Virus record (IMG/VR): IMGVR_UViG_3300031839_000891
Location: 1-34,565 of that record
Origin: a virus
DNA: 34,565 nt
Strand: one strand, 5' to 3'
Below the pieces are notes generated by a model. The model saw nothing but the letters and a program-made list of their open reading frames with translations. It did no database searches and was not told where the DNA came from. Positions 8,940 to 18,480 of this stretch are shown here, piece after piece (positions within the stretch are counted from its first letter, which is position 1; each line of letters begins with the position of its first letter). The position numbers were made by a program, and so were the translations under genes.

Positions 8940-11900
8940 TTAACCAGAGTAACCAGAGTTATTAGAACCTTGACCAGCTGGATCGTTACTAGTATCGTTT
9001 TGAATAGTAAAAGTAAAAGTAGAAGGTGCTACTTCTGGTAGTTCAACCACCGTAGGATTACCTATACCCTGAACAGTAAACTCATTAGTATCTAAATTTG
9101 CCTGTGAACTCTGTATACCTTGTATTCTATTAAACCATTTATTTTCTTTATCTATAAACTCAACAACTCTACCTTCCTGTAGATCAGTATTTAAAGCATC
9201 AACCCACCAGCCATTTTTACCTATTAAGTTGTAGTAGTCATAATCATCTAGATTTTGTATAACTCTAGATTGTGAACCTTCATAGTTCATAGCTTTAAAA
9301 GATTTTACCTGACCAGGAGCATCGTTAAATACAACTTCTAATTTAGACTCACTAAAAGAGTTTAGAGAAGTTGCACCATAAAATAAATTTCTACCTACAT
9401 TTGGTGAGTAATGTTTCCATATTGTACCATCTTTAACCGTTAGGTATTGACCAGAGATAGATAAACCTTCATCTGGTTTAAACGATTTAAAACTAACCCA
9501 ACCTTTAGAAGTTTCGTTAAAAGAAATTGTTGGGCCATTAGCTGGTGATGGTGTAAACGTTAAGTTATATTCACCATTAACAGTATCAAAGTTACCAAGA
9601 AGTTTAGTTTTATTTTTTAAATTTTTTCTAAACCAAGTTTTCATACCAACACTTGATATAGGAGTTAAACCATCTCTTGATAATCTAAGAACAGCTCCTC
9701 TTTGTGTGTCGGTAAAATACATTCTGTATTGATCAACAGCTAAAGATTCTGGATTATTAGATATGCCATAGTCACCTAAAAATGTAGATACTTGTCCTAG
9801 CACTCTATCAGTTGCTGTTAACTGTGGATTACCATCTGCATTAAACACAGCTTCTTTATTTGCTAAAATTCTTAATATTCTATCTTCACAAAAAGCAATA
9901 ACATCTGTATCTCTACTTTTTAATCTTTGTATAGAGCCATAAGCCGGGTTTAAATCTTTAATTATTTTTTCACCCATGTTAAATTCATTTAAATCATTAA
10001 CACCAGATGTTGTATTATATAAACCTGAATATATTAAACTACTTGTTTTGTTCTCTTGACCAAAGTCATCTATTGTTGCAGATACTCTAACACCATTATC
10101 TATTTGAGGTGCGTTAAAGTCATCACGTATTCTATCTGATTCTACTCCGTTACCAAATGAATAACAATTATGCCAACCAAGTTGAACAGCATATTGATAA
10201 ACATCTTTTTTAATTTGGTAGTAACCTGTTTGAAAATGTAAGGTTACATCAAATGAAGTACCAGCTACAGCATCAGGATCAGCTTCATCGAAACCAGTTA
10301 TCCATCGAACATCTGTTAATTGATTGTTACCACCAAATGAACCAAAGGGTGGAAAATGTTTTAAGAATATATTACCAGGAACATCATCTCCAACTACACT
10401 AGCGCCGTGGCCACCTATACCGTCACTTACGGCAAAAGCACTCACATCGTTAAACGCAGAACCATCTTGATTTGTTATAGATATTGTTCCTTGCGGTAAA
10501 TCATCTGTAACACCACCATCAAAAGTTATAGTAACATCTACAGTTGGACCTGCTACGTATGTTACATTACTACCAGATGGAGCTTTATAATATTTTTCAA
10601 CTTCACTTTTTGTAATTAAACCACTACTATGTTCAAAGCTAATGTGATCGCCAATACCTATTCCACCTTTATGTACACCAACAACATCATCAGCATTGGT
10701 TGATATTACTTTTATTATAGATTCATTTTGTGTATACTCTGCTCCACCAACTTTAATATCTTTAAAAAGGTTTCCATCTAAATCAGTGGTCAAGCTATTT
10801 ATTTGATTACCACCTTCAATATCAAAGTACTGACTAAATACTCTAGATTTTAACGGTGCGTAAGCCAAAGTGTTACCTTGTTCTAGCTTCATAGGTAACG
10901 CATGTGTAGCTTCATAGTATATATCAAGCTCTTCACCTTCTTTAGGTTCTGTTTCCCAAACACCTCTATCTGTTTCAGCTTCAATTACATCTCCACCGCT
11001 AATAAGAGCTCTTTGTAGTATACTAAATCTTATAGCCCCAGCTGATCCATCGTGTTTAGCTTGACCTCTAGGATCAAACTCGTCTAAATTAGTTATACCT
11101 TCGTTTAGTATTTCCCCTGTTACTTCATCTACTTTTCTAAACTCAAATCTTATAGAGTGTCTATTACAACCTCTTTGACTACCTTTACACTCTCTACATA
11201 TAGCTTGATCTAAAAAATTACCATCATTACCACCTGGATCACCAGCTATATTATTTTTCCTACATCCAACTTTTATTTTAATTGGTTCAGCTGGATAAGA
11301 AGAGTTAATAGAACCAGAAACGTAAAAATCTAGTTGAGAGCCCGTTAAATAAGAAGCTCCACTTTCTTTTAATATACTCCAGCAATCTATAGGATTGTTA
11401 TTCTCATCCACACAATTAGCATTTTCACCGCCCCATCTTAAATCTGTTTCTGAAGCACTACTTCCACCAAGTAGAAATGTAGTACTATCATAAGCTGTTG
11501 AACTTGGACTTGATATATCTGGACCAAAAGGATTGTTGTTGTTTGTAACAGGTTGTGTAGTAGATATTACTTTCTCTTTAAATTGATTATCATCATCATC
11601 TACTTCATCATTATCAAACGCACGGCCAAAGTTTTTTATTTCGTTTGAATATTGTATTGGTAAACTAACACTTCCATCGGGACTAGATTCAACAACTACA
11701 TATGTGTGTGGTTCGCCTCCTGGACCAGATCCATCATCTAAAAATCTAAAATAAGTTCCAGGTGTTGTAAAGTAATTGTAAACAGTTAAAGCACCACCAA
11801 CACCATTTAACTCAGATATATCTGTCGCGAATGTGCCTTCTGCTCCCCAACTATCTTGAGATCCATCTACACCTTTAGTTTGACTAAACACCATTCTGCA

Positions 11901-14900
11901 CATACCAACTGCTGTTGGATCTGCACTCGTGTCTAGTGCTGTTGGCTTGTAATTGAATATATACGGAGGAGTAGAGTATTCAGTATCATCATTTGATAAT
12001 GTTGTTAGTCCGTATCCAGCCGCTGGATCAGACGCATTTCCTCTAATACCCATCTCTGTTGTGTTACCAGAATTTGTACCAAACTCTTGTAAACGATATT
12101 TAGTAGCTCTAGCTCCATCTAAAAAAACTCTATTTCTAATATTAATACCTAGCCCAGCTATATTAGCATATGATGTGCCTAAAGTAGATTGATGCCAAGT
12201 TAAAAAATTTTCCCAATAAGCTCTTGTTATAGCACCATAGTTAATAACTTTATCAGCGTTGTTGCTTCCAAAGTTATCATCAAAATGTTCCACTCCTATA
12301 CCTTGTAAAACACCGTTTCTTTGGCAACCTAAAGCAAAGAAGTTAGCTTGAATAGGATCATTACTTAAACCTTGAGGTGCTGGATTTTCTGAAAACTCAC
12401 CCCAACCCCACCAGATATAAGGTGAATTTGACGTGTCTGTTACGTTTGCTGAACCAGTTGATTCTGCATCTAAATCAGCGTAAACACCAGTGCTACCAAA
12501 TGCAGTATTACCACCACCTACATAAGAGTATGGACCAGACTTAGCTGGACTATAAGTTTGTGAATCAACATAGCTTATAGCCACTTGATCTATCTCGGTA
12601 AAACCAATAGATGATGCTGTTATTTTTTCTACATATTTTTCTATTGGTTCATCTTTTTCTATTAATACAAAAAATCTACCATCAAACTCTGGTTTGTTTT
12701 CTACCACCTCCTCTTTAAACTCTAAGAAGTAATTTAAATCATTAGCAGAAGGATCTGCTTCAAGTAAATTTAGTGCGTAACCAGCTAACGTGAAACGTTC
12801 TCTCATATTAGCACTTTCACCAAATGATTTATTAAATCTAATTGTAGCGACGTTGTCCGTTGAACCTACTGTACCTCTACTAAAGTTTGTTACTTTTTTA
12901 AAATCTCCACTTACTATTTTGTTAACAGTAACACCTGTTGAATTATTAATAGTTCTACCAACAACTCTAGCTAGTAGTTGACCTCTTTTATTAGGACCGT
13001 ATGTATCCAAAAAGTTTTGATATTCATCTGGTCCAATGTCAATAGCTTTTCCCCTATCAGGATCTATAAGTAAAGTTGGATCAGCAGTATTTACAACATC
13101 ACCACCACCATCATGGGTAAACTCTGATCCTAATCTTACCTCACCCATAAACCTATGGTCTATCTTTATAAAATCAGGAGCTTCATTTTCTATAGCTATT
13201 ATTTTATATCTAGCATCTTCTAATACTGGTATGTTTTCTCCATGAGCTTTTTTTAATTCTAAGTAAGTTTCAATATCTACTTTGTTTCTATCTGCTGATG
13301 GAAAAGATAACCATATATTTTCCTGTTCCTCAGCATAGTACCATCTATCCATCACCATACTATAGTATTCGTTAGAAGTTTCTTTAACGTAATACTTAAC
13401 GTAATCCATCCACTCCATAGTGTCAGGCGTACTAGCTGGTAAACCTAGTTTGTTCCAGTCTTGTTGAACTAGTAGTTTATTAGACATTGCAGCTAGTTGT
13501 TTTTTAACTCTTACATCGTCTGTTTCAACTATATAGTTGGTTGTTGTTGGATCAGAATCTAAATCAATTAATCTATTTGATACAATAACAGGTGTTTCTC
13601 TACCGTACTTATCACCAAAAACCATACCAACTTTATAATCTCTAATAGTTTTTACAGATCTTTTAGGTTGACCATTTACAGGTTCACTTACAACATTTTG
13701 AGTTAAACCAACAGGATATGTTAGATCAAAACCTTGTACGTAATTACCGTACACTACTCTACTACCAGTTATTTCTTGAGCTTTAGCGTGCCTAGGTACA
13801 TTGTCAAAAGCTCTAAGTATTTGATTTGAAGGTATAGCTCTATGTATAGTTTCTGATTTAATAGTTAAGCTACCAGTTTCTATACTTAATTGAGTTGTGT
13901 TATTGTTATCAACAGTCGTATCGTTTGGAGTAAATAACTCCCACTCGTTATCTCTAACCTTCTTAATACTCTTTATACTGTACACCGTTGGATTATCAGT
14001 TGATTTGTATAGCACTTCAACTTCTACAATATCTAAAGCTCTATCAGTGTAATAAGGTATAAAATCTTTTATAGTTAATTCTCTTATAGTATTTATCATA
14101 CCTAAGTTATGGCCTTTCTTTACGTCATAATCAAAAAGACCTGGATCAAAAGCTAATTCAGAAAATGGAGAGAATGCAGAGTACTCGCCATCTTCGTATT
14201 TATATCTATAACCAAACCTAGCAAACTTTAATTCAAACTTTGGTTTTTCTAAACTAGTAACTTCAAAAGACCAAGAGGTCATATCATTTTCAATTATCAA
14301 ACTAGGTTCAGTTAAAACTTTAACTCTTATTTTATTGGTTACAAAATCAACGGGCACAGATGTTGTTGACGCTTCATCTAAGTATGTTAAGAACTCAACT
14401 TTAAAATCAACTGCATCAAATCCCACTTCAACTTCTTCTTGAGTTACTGTTAATACATCTCCTTGAATTAAAGGTATTTGACTAAGCTCAGGTGACGATA
14501 TACCTATGTTTACTGCGGTACCGCTAGTGTCATAAGATAAACCTATTTGCAATTCGTCACCTACTATTGGTTGAACTCCACCTGATATCCAAGGAACTAA
14601 ACCAGATGTGTTTAAATATTCGTTTACCGTAAACTTTAACTCAGCTACATCACGAGCATCAACATGTATAGTCGGTGCTGTTTTAGGCGCTGGTCTAAGA
14701 ACAGTAACATGCTCTTCTAATAAATCATTGTTAACATTACCAAGGTTAGCATCACTAAACTCTACGTCACCAGCATCAACTAAGTCACCATTATTGTTTG
14801 TAATTAAAAGTTGTGTGTGAGTATCAATATCAGCAGTAGTACCTGCTTTACATCTTGTTATGTTTATTTTTTTAGGCTCATGTACACCATCAGTAAAGAA

Positions 14901-15638
14901 TAGCAAATCATCTATAATGTTTATAGCTGTAACATGATTGTCTGGATGTAGATTTAAAACTCTTGGATGTTCAAACTCTGCGTGAGTAAACGTACTGCTA
15001 TCCCAAGAAGAAGCATCTATAGGATCATAAAGCCTTATTATATTACCATCAATCTTTTTAATCTTAATAAAAGCAGAGTTATCATTAGCAGTGTTATACA
15101 AAGTAAGAGTCATGTTCTCTCTAATTCTACTTGTAAATCCAGCAACTAAAGTTATGTTTATTGTGCTCGATGTAAACTGAGTGAAATCAGTTATTACATT
15201 AGCTATAGGTGAGTGGACTCTCCATATATCAACAACAACAGGTGAGCAAGCATTTGTGTCTACGTTTTGCTCAACTATAGTATCTAGCATTGTTACGATG
15301 CTAGTTGTCGCATTATATGATTCAGCATCTTGATCTTTTGGTGTAAATAAAAAATAAGCATTATTTGTTTTTTCATCACCTACAGATCCAACACAAGTCA
15401 TATCACCTTGAGAAACAGAAACAGTATCACCACTACTTTCATTACCACTGTAGTAGCCTATGTTAGTATTTCCTTCTAAATTTTGAACGACACCACCATC
15501 ACCTTGGCCATCACTACCTCCATCTGTAGTTCTAACCTGTATGTTAACCGCGTCTCTGTACTGGCCTTGAGGAACTAATCTTATATCAAGATCTTTATTC
15601 ATCTTACCACCAGTAAAACTATGTTTGATTTCTGCCAT
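8940..15638 (-). CDS. Giant tail hub protein, muzzle/stabilisation-type (2232 aa)
   Basis: This is the largest gene in the window, at 2232 aa. The N-terminus carries GKMNKDLD (11-18) followed by PQGQYRDAVNIQV (23-35). I know this signature from the tail stabilisation/muzzle proteins of crAss-like and related environmental podoviruses. Long beta-rich tracts, Asp/Asn-rich loops and many short Gly/Ser linkers follow. A compact C-x2-C-x6-C-x2-H cluster (C1481, C1484, C1491, H1494) looks like a zinc knuckle. Near the C-terminus a block of YDYYNLIGKNGWW and KENKWFNRIQG resembles the conserved end of that family. It lies 4 nt after a neck protein, where the tail nozzle gene is expected. Role: forms the tail tube/nozzle below the portal. 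The family call rests on remembered motifs, not a search. Confidence 0.75.
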   Translation of the reverse strand: MAEIKHSFTGGKMNKDLDIRLVPQGQYRDAVNIQVRTTDGGSDGQGDGGVVQNLEGNTNIGYYSGNESSGDTVSVSQGDMTCVGSVGDEKTNNAYFLFTPKDQDAESYNATTSIVTMLDTIVEQNVDTNACSPVVVDIWRVHSPIANVITDFTQFTSSTINITLVAGFTSRIRENMTLTLYNTANDNSAFIKIKKIDGNIIRLYDPIDASSWDSSTFTHAEFEHPRVLNLHPDNHVTAINIIDDLLFFTDGVHEPKKINITRCKAGTTADIDTHTQLLITNNNGDLVDAGDVEFSDANLGNVNNDLLEEHVTVLRPAPKTAPTIHVDARDVAELKFTVNEYLNTSGLVPWISGGVQPIVGDELQIGLSYDTSGTAVNIGISSPELSQIPLIQGDVLTVTQEEVEVGFDAVDFKVEFLTYLDEASTTSVPVDFVTNKIRVKVLTEPSLIIENDMTSWSFEVTSLEKPKFELKFARFGYRYKYEDGEYSAFSPFSELAFDPGLFDYDVKKGHNLGMINTIRELTIKDFIPYYTDRALDIVEVEVLYKSTDNPTVYSIKSIKKVRDNEWELFTPNDTTVDNNNTTQLSIETGSLTIKSETIHRAIPSNQILRAFDNVPRHAKAQEITGSRVVYGNYVQGFDLTYPVGLTQNVVSEPVNGQPKRSVKTIRDYKVGMVFGDKYGRETPVIVSNRLIDLDSDPTTTNYIVETDDVRVKKQLAAMSNKLLVQQDWNKLGLPASTPDTMEWMDYVKYYVKETSNEYYSMVMDRWYYAEEQENIWLSFPSADRNKVDIETYLELKKAHGENIPVLEDARYKIIAIENEAPDFIKIDHRFMGEVRLGSEFTHDGGGDVVNTADPTLLIDPDRGKAIDIGPDEYQNFLDTYGPNKRGQLLARVVGRTINNSTGVTVNKIVSGDFKKVTNFSRGTVGSTDNVATIRFNKSFGESANMRERFTLAGYALNLLEADPSANDLNYFLEFKEEVVENKPEFDGRFFVLIEKDEPIEKYVEKITASSIGFTEIDQVAISYVDSQTYSPAKSGPYSYVGGGNTAFGSTGVYADLDAESTGSANVTDTSNSPYIWWGWGEFSENPAPQGLSNDPIQANFFALGCQRNGVLQGIGVEHFDDNFGSNNADKVINYGAITRAYWENFLTWHQSTLGTSYANIAGLGINIRNRVFLDGARATKYRLQEFGTNSGNTTEMGIRGNASDPAAGYGLTTLSNDDTEYSTPPYIFNYKPTALDTSADPTAVGMCRMVFSQTKGVDGSQDSWGAEGTFATDISELNGVGGALTVYNYFTTPGTYFRFLDDGSGPGGEPHTYVVVESSPDGSVSLPIQYSNEIKNFGRAFDNDEVDDDDNQFKEKVISTTQPVTNNNNPFGPDISSPSSTAYDSTTFLLGGSSASETDLRWGGENANCVDENNNPIDCWSILKESGASYLTGSQLDFYVSGSINSSYPAEPIKIKVGCRKNNIAGDPGGNDGNFLDQAICRECKGSQRGCNRHSIRFEFRKVDEVTGEILNEGITNLDEFDPRGQAKHDGSAGAIRFSILQRALISGGDVIEAETDRGVWETEPKEGEELDIYYEATHALPMKLEQGNTLAYAPLKSRVFSQYFDIEGGNQINSLTTDLDGNLFKDIKVGGAEYTQNESIIKVISTNADDVVGVHKGGIGIGDHISFEHSSGLITKSEVEKYYKAPSGSNVTYVAGPTVDVTITFDGGVTDDLPQGTISITNQDGSAFNDVSAFAVSDGIGGHGASVVGDDVPGNIFLKHFPPFGSFGGNNQLTDVRWITGFDEADPDAVAGTSFDVTLHFQTGYYQIKKDVYQYAVQLGWHNCYSFGNGVESDRIRDDFNAPQIDNGVRVSATIDDFGQENKTSSLIYSGLYNTTSGVNDLNEFNMGEKIIKDLNPAYGSIQRLKSRDTDVIAFCEDRILRILANKEAVFNADGNPQLTATDRVLGQVSTFLGDYGISNNPESLAVDQYRMYFTDTQRGAVLRLSRDGLTPISSVGMKTWFRKNLKNKTKLLGNFDTVNGEYNLTFTPSPANGPTISFNETSKGWVSFKSFKPDEGLSISGQYLTVKDGTIWKHYSPNVGRNLFYGATSLNSFSESKLEVVFNDAPGQVKSFKAMNYEGSQSRVIQNLDDYDYYNLIGKNGWWVDALNTDLQEGRVVEFIDKENKWFNRIQGIQSSQANLDTNEFTVQGIGNPTVVELPEVAPSTFTFTIQNDTSNDPAGQGSNNSGYSG

Positions 15639-15642
15639 AATT

Positions 15643-16524
15643 TTATTTTATTTGTTTGCCCATACCTTTAAGTATCTGCGTGAATTCTTCAATCTTAATA
15701 TTTGATAATCTTATTTTTGCTTTTCTAGTTTCAGCAAATCTTTCTTTTTTAAATCTTTGAACTATATACTCTGGCATATTAGATCTTGTAGATAATATAC
15801 CATAAGCTATATGTTTATAACAAGCTTCTTCACAAAACTTATGCACAACCATTTCTGCGTCTGTACCTAGACCATCGCTAACGTAATGAAGTGTTATTGT
15901 TTCACCTGCTAGTGCAGCACCGAACTTTATTAAACCTCTTAATTGGTCTATAAAAAAACTACCGTTTATTTGTGAGTATTGCGGATCTAACCCATATCTT
16001 CTACCTTCTGTAGATATCTCTATATCAGAAGAATAGTTGATATCATACAGTTGATAATTGATAGGTGTTACATTTTGAAAGTTAGTAGAAGTATTACTTG
16101 GTGTTTGCTCTGTTAAGGCGTTAGCTGTAAATTGATATACACCACTTGCATCTTGTGTTATAGCAAAAGGATCAGATGTTTTTCTAGCTGGATATAAAGG
16201 CCTTTCTAAACCATCACTACCAACCCTAACTATTTTAATGTAGTTAACATAATCTTGAGGTAGTATCATTGATAGTGTGTTAGGTACTTCTATTTCTTGA
16301 GATTTGAAAGATCTTAACACATCGTATGATAATTCTTGTATAGCGCGCATAGCGTGAAACTGAATATCAGTTCTATTTACTTTACTTATGATTTTATTTT
16401 CACCAACATAAGCAACCATAAAAGCATTTATGATATTATCTAAAGTTGTAAATTGATAATCGCCGTAGTTAGCGGCGTTACCAGATCCATAATAAGTTTC
16501 TTGATTTTGACTTAGTAATCCCAT
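15643..16524 (-). CDS. Neck/ring (head-tail connector) protein 2
   Basis: This 293-aa protein has an N-terminal helical region (25-75; HAMRAIQELSYDVLRSFK) and then MILPQDYVNYIKIVRV (86-101), a pattern typical of tail tubular A-like connector proteins. A beta-rich insertion follows at about 120-210. A helical C-terminus includes HKFCEEACYKHIAYGILS and a basic stretch RKAKIRLSNIKIEEF. It forms a pair with the preceding 248-aa gene (gap of 2 nt) and is followed by the giant tail protein. This is the portal-to-tail section. It probably forms a ring under the portal that seals the capsid and docks the tail. Related families are common in crAss-like and marine podoviruses; I rely on pattern memory for this. 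Confidence 0.7.
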   Translation of the reverse strand: MGLLSQNQETYYGSGNAANYGDYQFTTLDNIINAFMVAYVGENKIISKVNRTDIQFHAMRAIQELSYDVLRSFKSQEIEVPNTLSMILPQDYVNYIKIVRVGSDGLERPLYPARKTSDPFAITQDASGVYQFTANALTEQTPSNTSTNFQNVTPINYQLYDINYSSDIEISTEGRRYGLDPQYSQINGSFFIDQLRGLIKFGAALAGETITLHYVSDGLGTDAEMVVHKFCEEACYKHIAYGILSTRSNMPEYIVQRFKKERFAETRKAKIRLSNIKIEEFTQILKGMGKQIK

Positions 16525-16526
16525 TG

Positions 16527-17273
16527 TTAACTATTTTGTTCTTGATTTTTTACCTGCATTTGAGTTGCCCCAGCTTGTTGTATATCTTGTTTCTGTATTG
16601 TTACTCCAGCTAAGATTAATATTTTATTAACTAAGTTTTCTTCTTCAGATTGATGTAGTTGAAAATCAGTTGAAGTTCCAGCGTTATATAGGGCTTTTTC
16701 AAAACCACTTGGACCAGCTAAAACATACCCCCAATTAGGCTTTGTAGGATCTTTGTAATAAAAAACTCTCCAAGCACTTGACACAATTAAATCACTACCA
16801 TTAGGATGAAATTGTAGATAAGCAATACCACTACTTAATCCTGTGTGAACATATATAGATCTACTAGTAGATGGGGCCGTTAATGGATTATTTAAAATAT
16901 GATCAAGCTCGCTAGCACTTACTCTTTCTGCTGTTTTACCAGAAGCCGTATTATTACCTACAACTTTTATTATTCTATAGGGGTTGACACTACTAGGTAG
17001 TGCTGCACCACCAGCGGCAGTTGAAACAGTTATTAAGTCACTTTCTATAAAACCACTTAGCTTGTGCTCAATAGATTCTAAAATATCTGAGTGTTGTTTT
17101 TGACTATTAGGTTTTCTTTGAGCTAAATTAAGTTGATGAAAATAATTTTCATAAATTTCATTTTGCGCTTTATCAGAAAATAAGTTAAACTCTTGGGGTG
17201 TTACATAACCTCTCTGTTCTTTATTACAAAGTGCTAAAACTTTTTGATAAACATTATCTATTGGTACTGCCAT
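16527..17273 (-). CDS. Neck/ring (head-tail connector) protein 1
   Basis: This is a 248-aa protein. The N-terminal part has NKEQRGYVTPQEFNLF (17-32), followed by helix AQNEIYENYFHQLN. A beta-rich middle (about 80-190) contains YRIIKVVG and WRVFYYKDPTKPNWGYV. A C-terminal helix, EENLVNKILILAGVTIQKQ, leads into a Gln-rich tail. The NKEQRGY/TPQEFN signature is one I associate with structural neck proteins of crAss-like and uncultured marine phages. It lies 8 nt after the small CGC protein and 2 nt before the second neck protein. The role as an oligomeric ring at the portal is inferred from family and position. Confidence 0.7.
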   Translation of the reverse strand: MAVPIDNVYQKVLALCNKEQRGYVTPQEFNLFSDKAQNEIYENYFHQLNLAQRKPNSQKQHSDILESIEHKLSGFIESDLITVSTAAGGAALPSSVNPYRIIKVVGNNTASGKTAERVSASELDHILNNPLTAPSTSRSIYVHTGLSSGIAYLQFHPNGSDLIVSSAWRVFYYKDPTKPNWGYVLAGPSGFEKALYNAGTSTDFQLHQSEEENLVNKILILAGVTIQKQDIQQAGATQMQVKNQEQNS

Positions 17274-17281
17274 AATTATTT

Positions 17282-17452
17282 TTATTTATAATAAGGAAAC
17301 TGTTTGTTGAGCCAAGCTTTTCGTTTATCACAACCACAGTCTGTATAACCAGTTGCTCTCATAGCTAACTCTGTTAATGATTTTACACCTGTAGCTCTAG
17401 TAATTTTTTCTACAGTATCACCTAGTCCTTTTGATTTATTTGTTTCGCTCAT
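17282..17452 (-). CDS. Small CGC-motif protein (56 aa)
   Basis: This short gene reads from ATG at 17452 to TAA at 17282-17284 and encodes 56 residues. It begins MSETNKSKGLGDTVEKITRA, has an Ala/Thr/Leu amphipathic helix, and ends in YTDCGCDKRKAWLNKQFPYY followed by a final lysine. The CGCxKRKxxLN ending is shared, from memory, by tiny proteins encoded beside structural genes in many marine phages. The two cysteines (C39, C41) could bind metal only as an oligomer. An A/T-rich leader without Shine-Dalgarno precedes it, directly after a strong terminator. It stops 8 nt before the first neck protein. The codon pattern, clean start and conserved-looking tail argue that it is real. Its function is unknown. 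Confidence 0.7.
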   Translation of the reverse strand: MSETNKSKGLGDTVEKITRATGVKSLTELAMRATGYTDCGCDKRKAWLNKQFPYYK

Positions 17453-17514
17453 ATTATAATATATTTTACTATATTATAGTTACATAATAAAGTGAAAGGT
17501 TAGCCCTAAATAAA

Positions 17515-17541
17515 AATAGCCACCCAAAATGAGTGGCTATT
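17515..17541 (-). terminator. Intrinsic terminator after the 283-aa gene
   Basis: On the minus strand a perfect 9-bp stem (AATAGCCAC / GTGGCTATT) with a 9-nt loop is followed at once by TTTATTT. It sits 19 nt downstream of the stop of the 283-aa gene and before the small CGC gene. The stem plus U-tract in the leftward direction is a classic Rho-independent terminator. Confidence 0.85.
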
Positions 17542-17559
17542 AATATTAGCTAAAAGATA

Positions 17560-18411
17560 TTAGTTTAATCTTTTTTCTATGTTTTGGTATATTTCCATAC
17601 CTTCATCGGTTTTAAACCAAGCAGCTAGTGCTGAGTATGGATGTTCATCAAACGGAACAGTCATTAATTTTCTACCTGTGTTACCCCAAGTAAAATATCT
17701 TTGGTCGCGTGATAAATTTATAAGTTTAGCTTCAACAGCTTTTATACCAAAGTTTCTTAACTGAACATTATCATCTTGAGCTAAATCTAAGAATAATTTA
17801 GGATTTTTCCTTGCAAATAGTAGTAAATCCCTTTTAAGTTCCTTAGAACCTAACTTATTAACTTTAGATCCAACTTCTGCTCTTAGTATAGCTTCAGCTA
17901 AATCGATATCCATATCTTTAGCTATCTTAAGTGCTTCAACTTCAAACTCTAACCAATCTAATTCATTTTCAGCTATTTGAACTGGTTTATGTTCGTAAAA
18001 TAACTTGTCTCTATGAGGGTGGTATAATGATAAAAGTTTTTGTAGAACTGTTTTTTCTTTCTCAACGTAAAGAACACCACTTCTAAATATAATATGTTCT
18101 AATCTTTGATCACCTTTCATTTCATCAACAAAACAAGTTCTTTGATTTTGACAATACTTAAGCTCTCTTTCGTAACCAAGTTTTTCATCAAAGTAATAAA
18201 CGTTAGCTGATTTTATAGATCTTGACAAAGGTTTTTTATTTCCTTTTAAATAATAAACTCTATTTTTTATCTCCCAAGTATCTTTTGGTTTAGCCTTAAC
18301 TTCAGCAACTTTAATTTTAGGTTTTTCTTCTACAATAGGTTGTTCTTCTACAACTATTGTTTCTTCAACTATAGGTTCTTCAACCTTAGTTTCTTTTTTC
18401 TTTTTTGCCAT
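17560..18411 (-). CDS. Capsid-associated protein of unknown function (283 aa)
   Basis: The N-terminal 45 residues are a Lys run (MAKKKKETK) and then Glu/Val/Pro-rich low complexity, likely disordered. The rest looks globular: TWEIKNRVYYLKGNKKPLSR (45-64), a KLGYERELKYCQNQRTCFVDE block, LQKLLSLYHPHRDKLFYEH, and a helical C-terminal half ending in a Trp-containing segment. No catalytic motif is recognised. It is the gene directly after the major capsid gene but is boxed in by terminators on both sides, so it is likely made as its own transcript. From memory, proteins of this type regularly follow the capsid gene in related marine phages. A head-associated role is inference. Confidence 0.65.
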   Translation of the reverse strand: MAKKKKETKVEEPIVEETIVVEEQPIVEEKPKIKVAEVKAKPKDTWEIKNRVYYLKGNKKPLSRSIKSANVYYFDEKLGYERELKYCQNQRTCFVDEMKGDQRLEHIIFRSGVLYVEKEKTVLQKLLSLYHPHRDKLFYEHKPVQIAENELDWLEFEVEALKIAKDMDIDLAEAILRAEVGSKVNKLGSKELKRDLLLFARKNPKLFLDLAQDDNVQLRNFGIKAVEAKLINLSRDQRYFTWGNTGRKLMTVPFDEHPYSALAAWFKTDEGMEIYQNIEKRLN

Positions 18412-18441
18412 AATATAATATATAATATAATTAATAAAAAT

Positions 18442-18468
18442 ATAAGGGCGATACTAGACCGCCCTTAT
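18442..18468 (-). terminator. Intrinsic terminator after the major capsid gene
   Basis: A perfect 9-bp GC-containing stem (ATAAGGGCG / CGCCCTTAT) with a 9-nt loop is followed on the minus strand by ATTTTTATT. It lies 13 nt after the capsid gene stop, in the gap before the 283-aa gene. It is strong for such an AT-rich genome. Confidence 0.87.
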
Positions 18469-18480
18469 AAAATAAATAGT

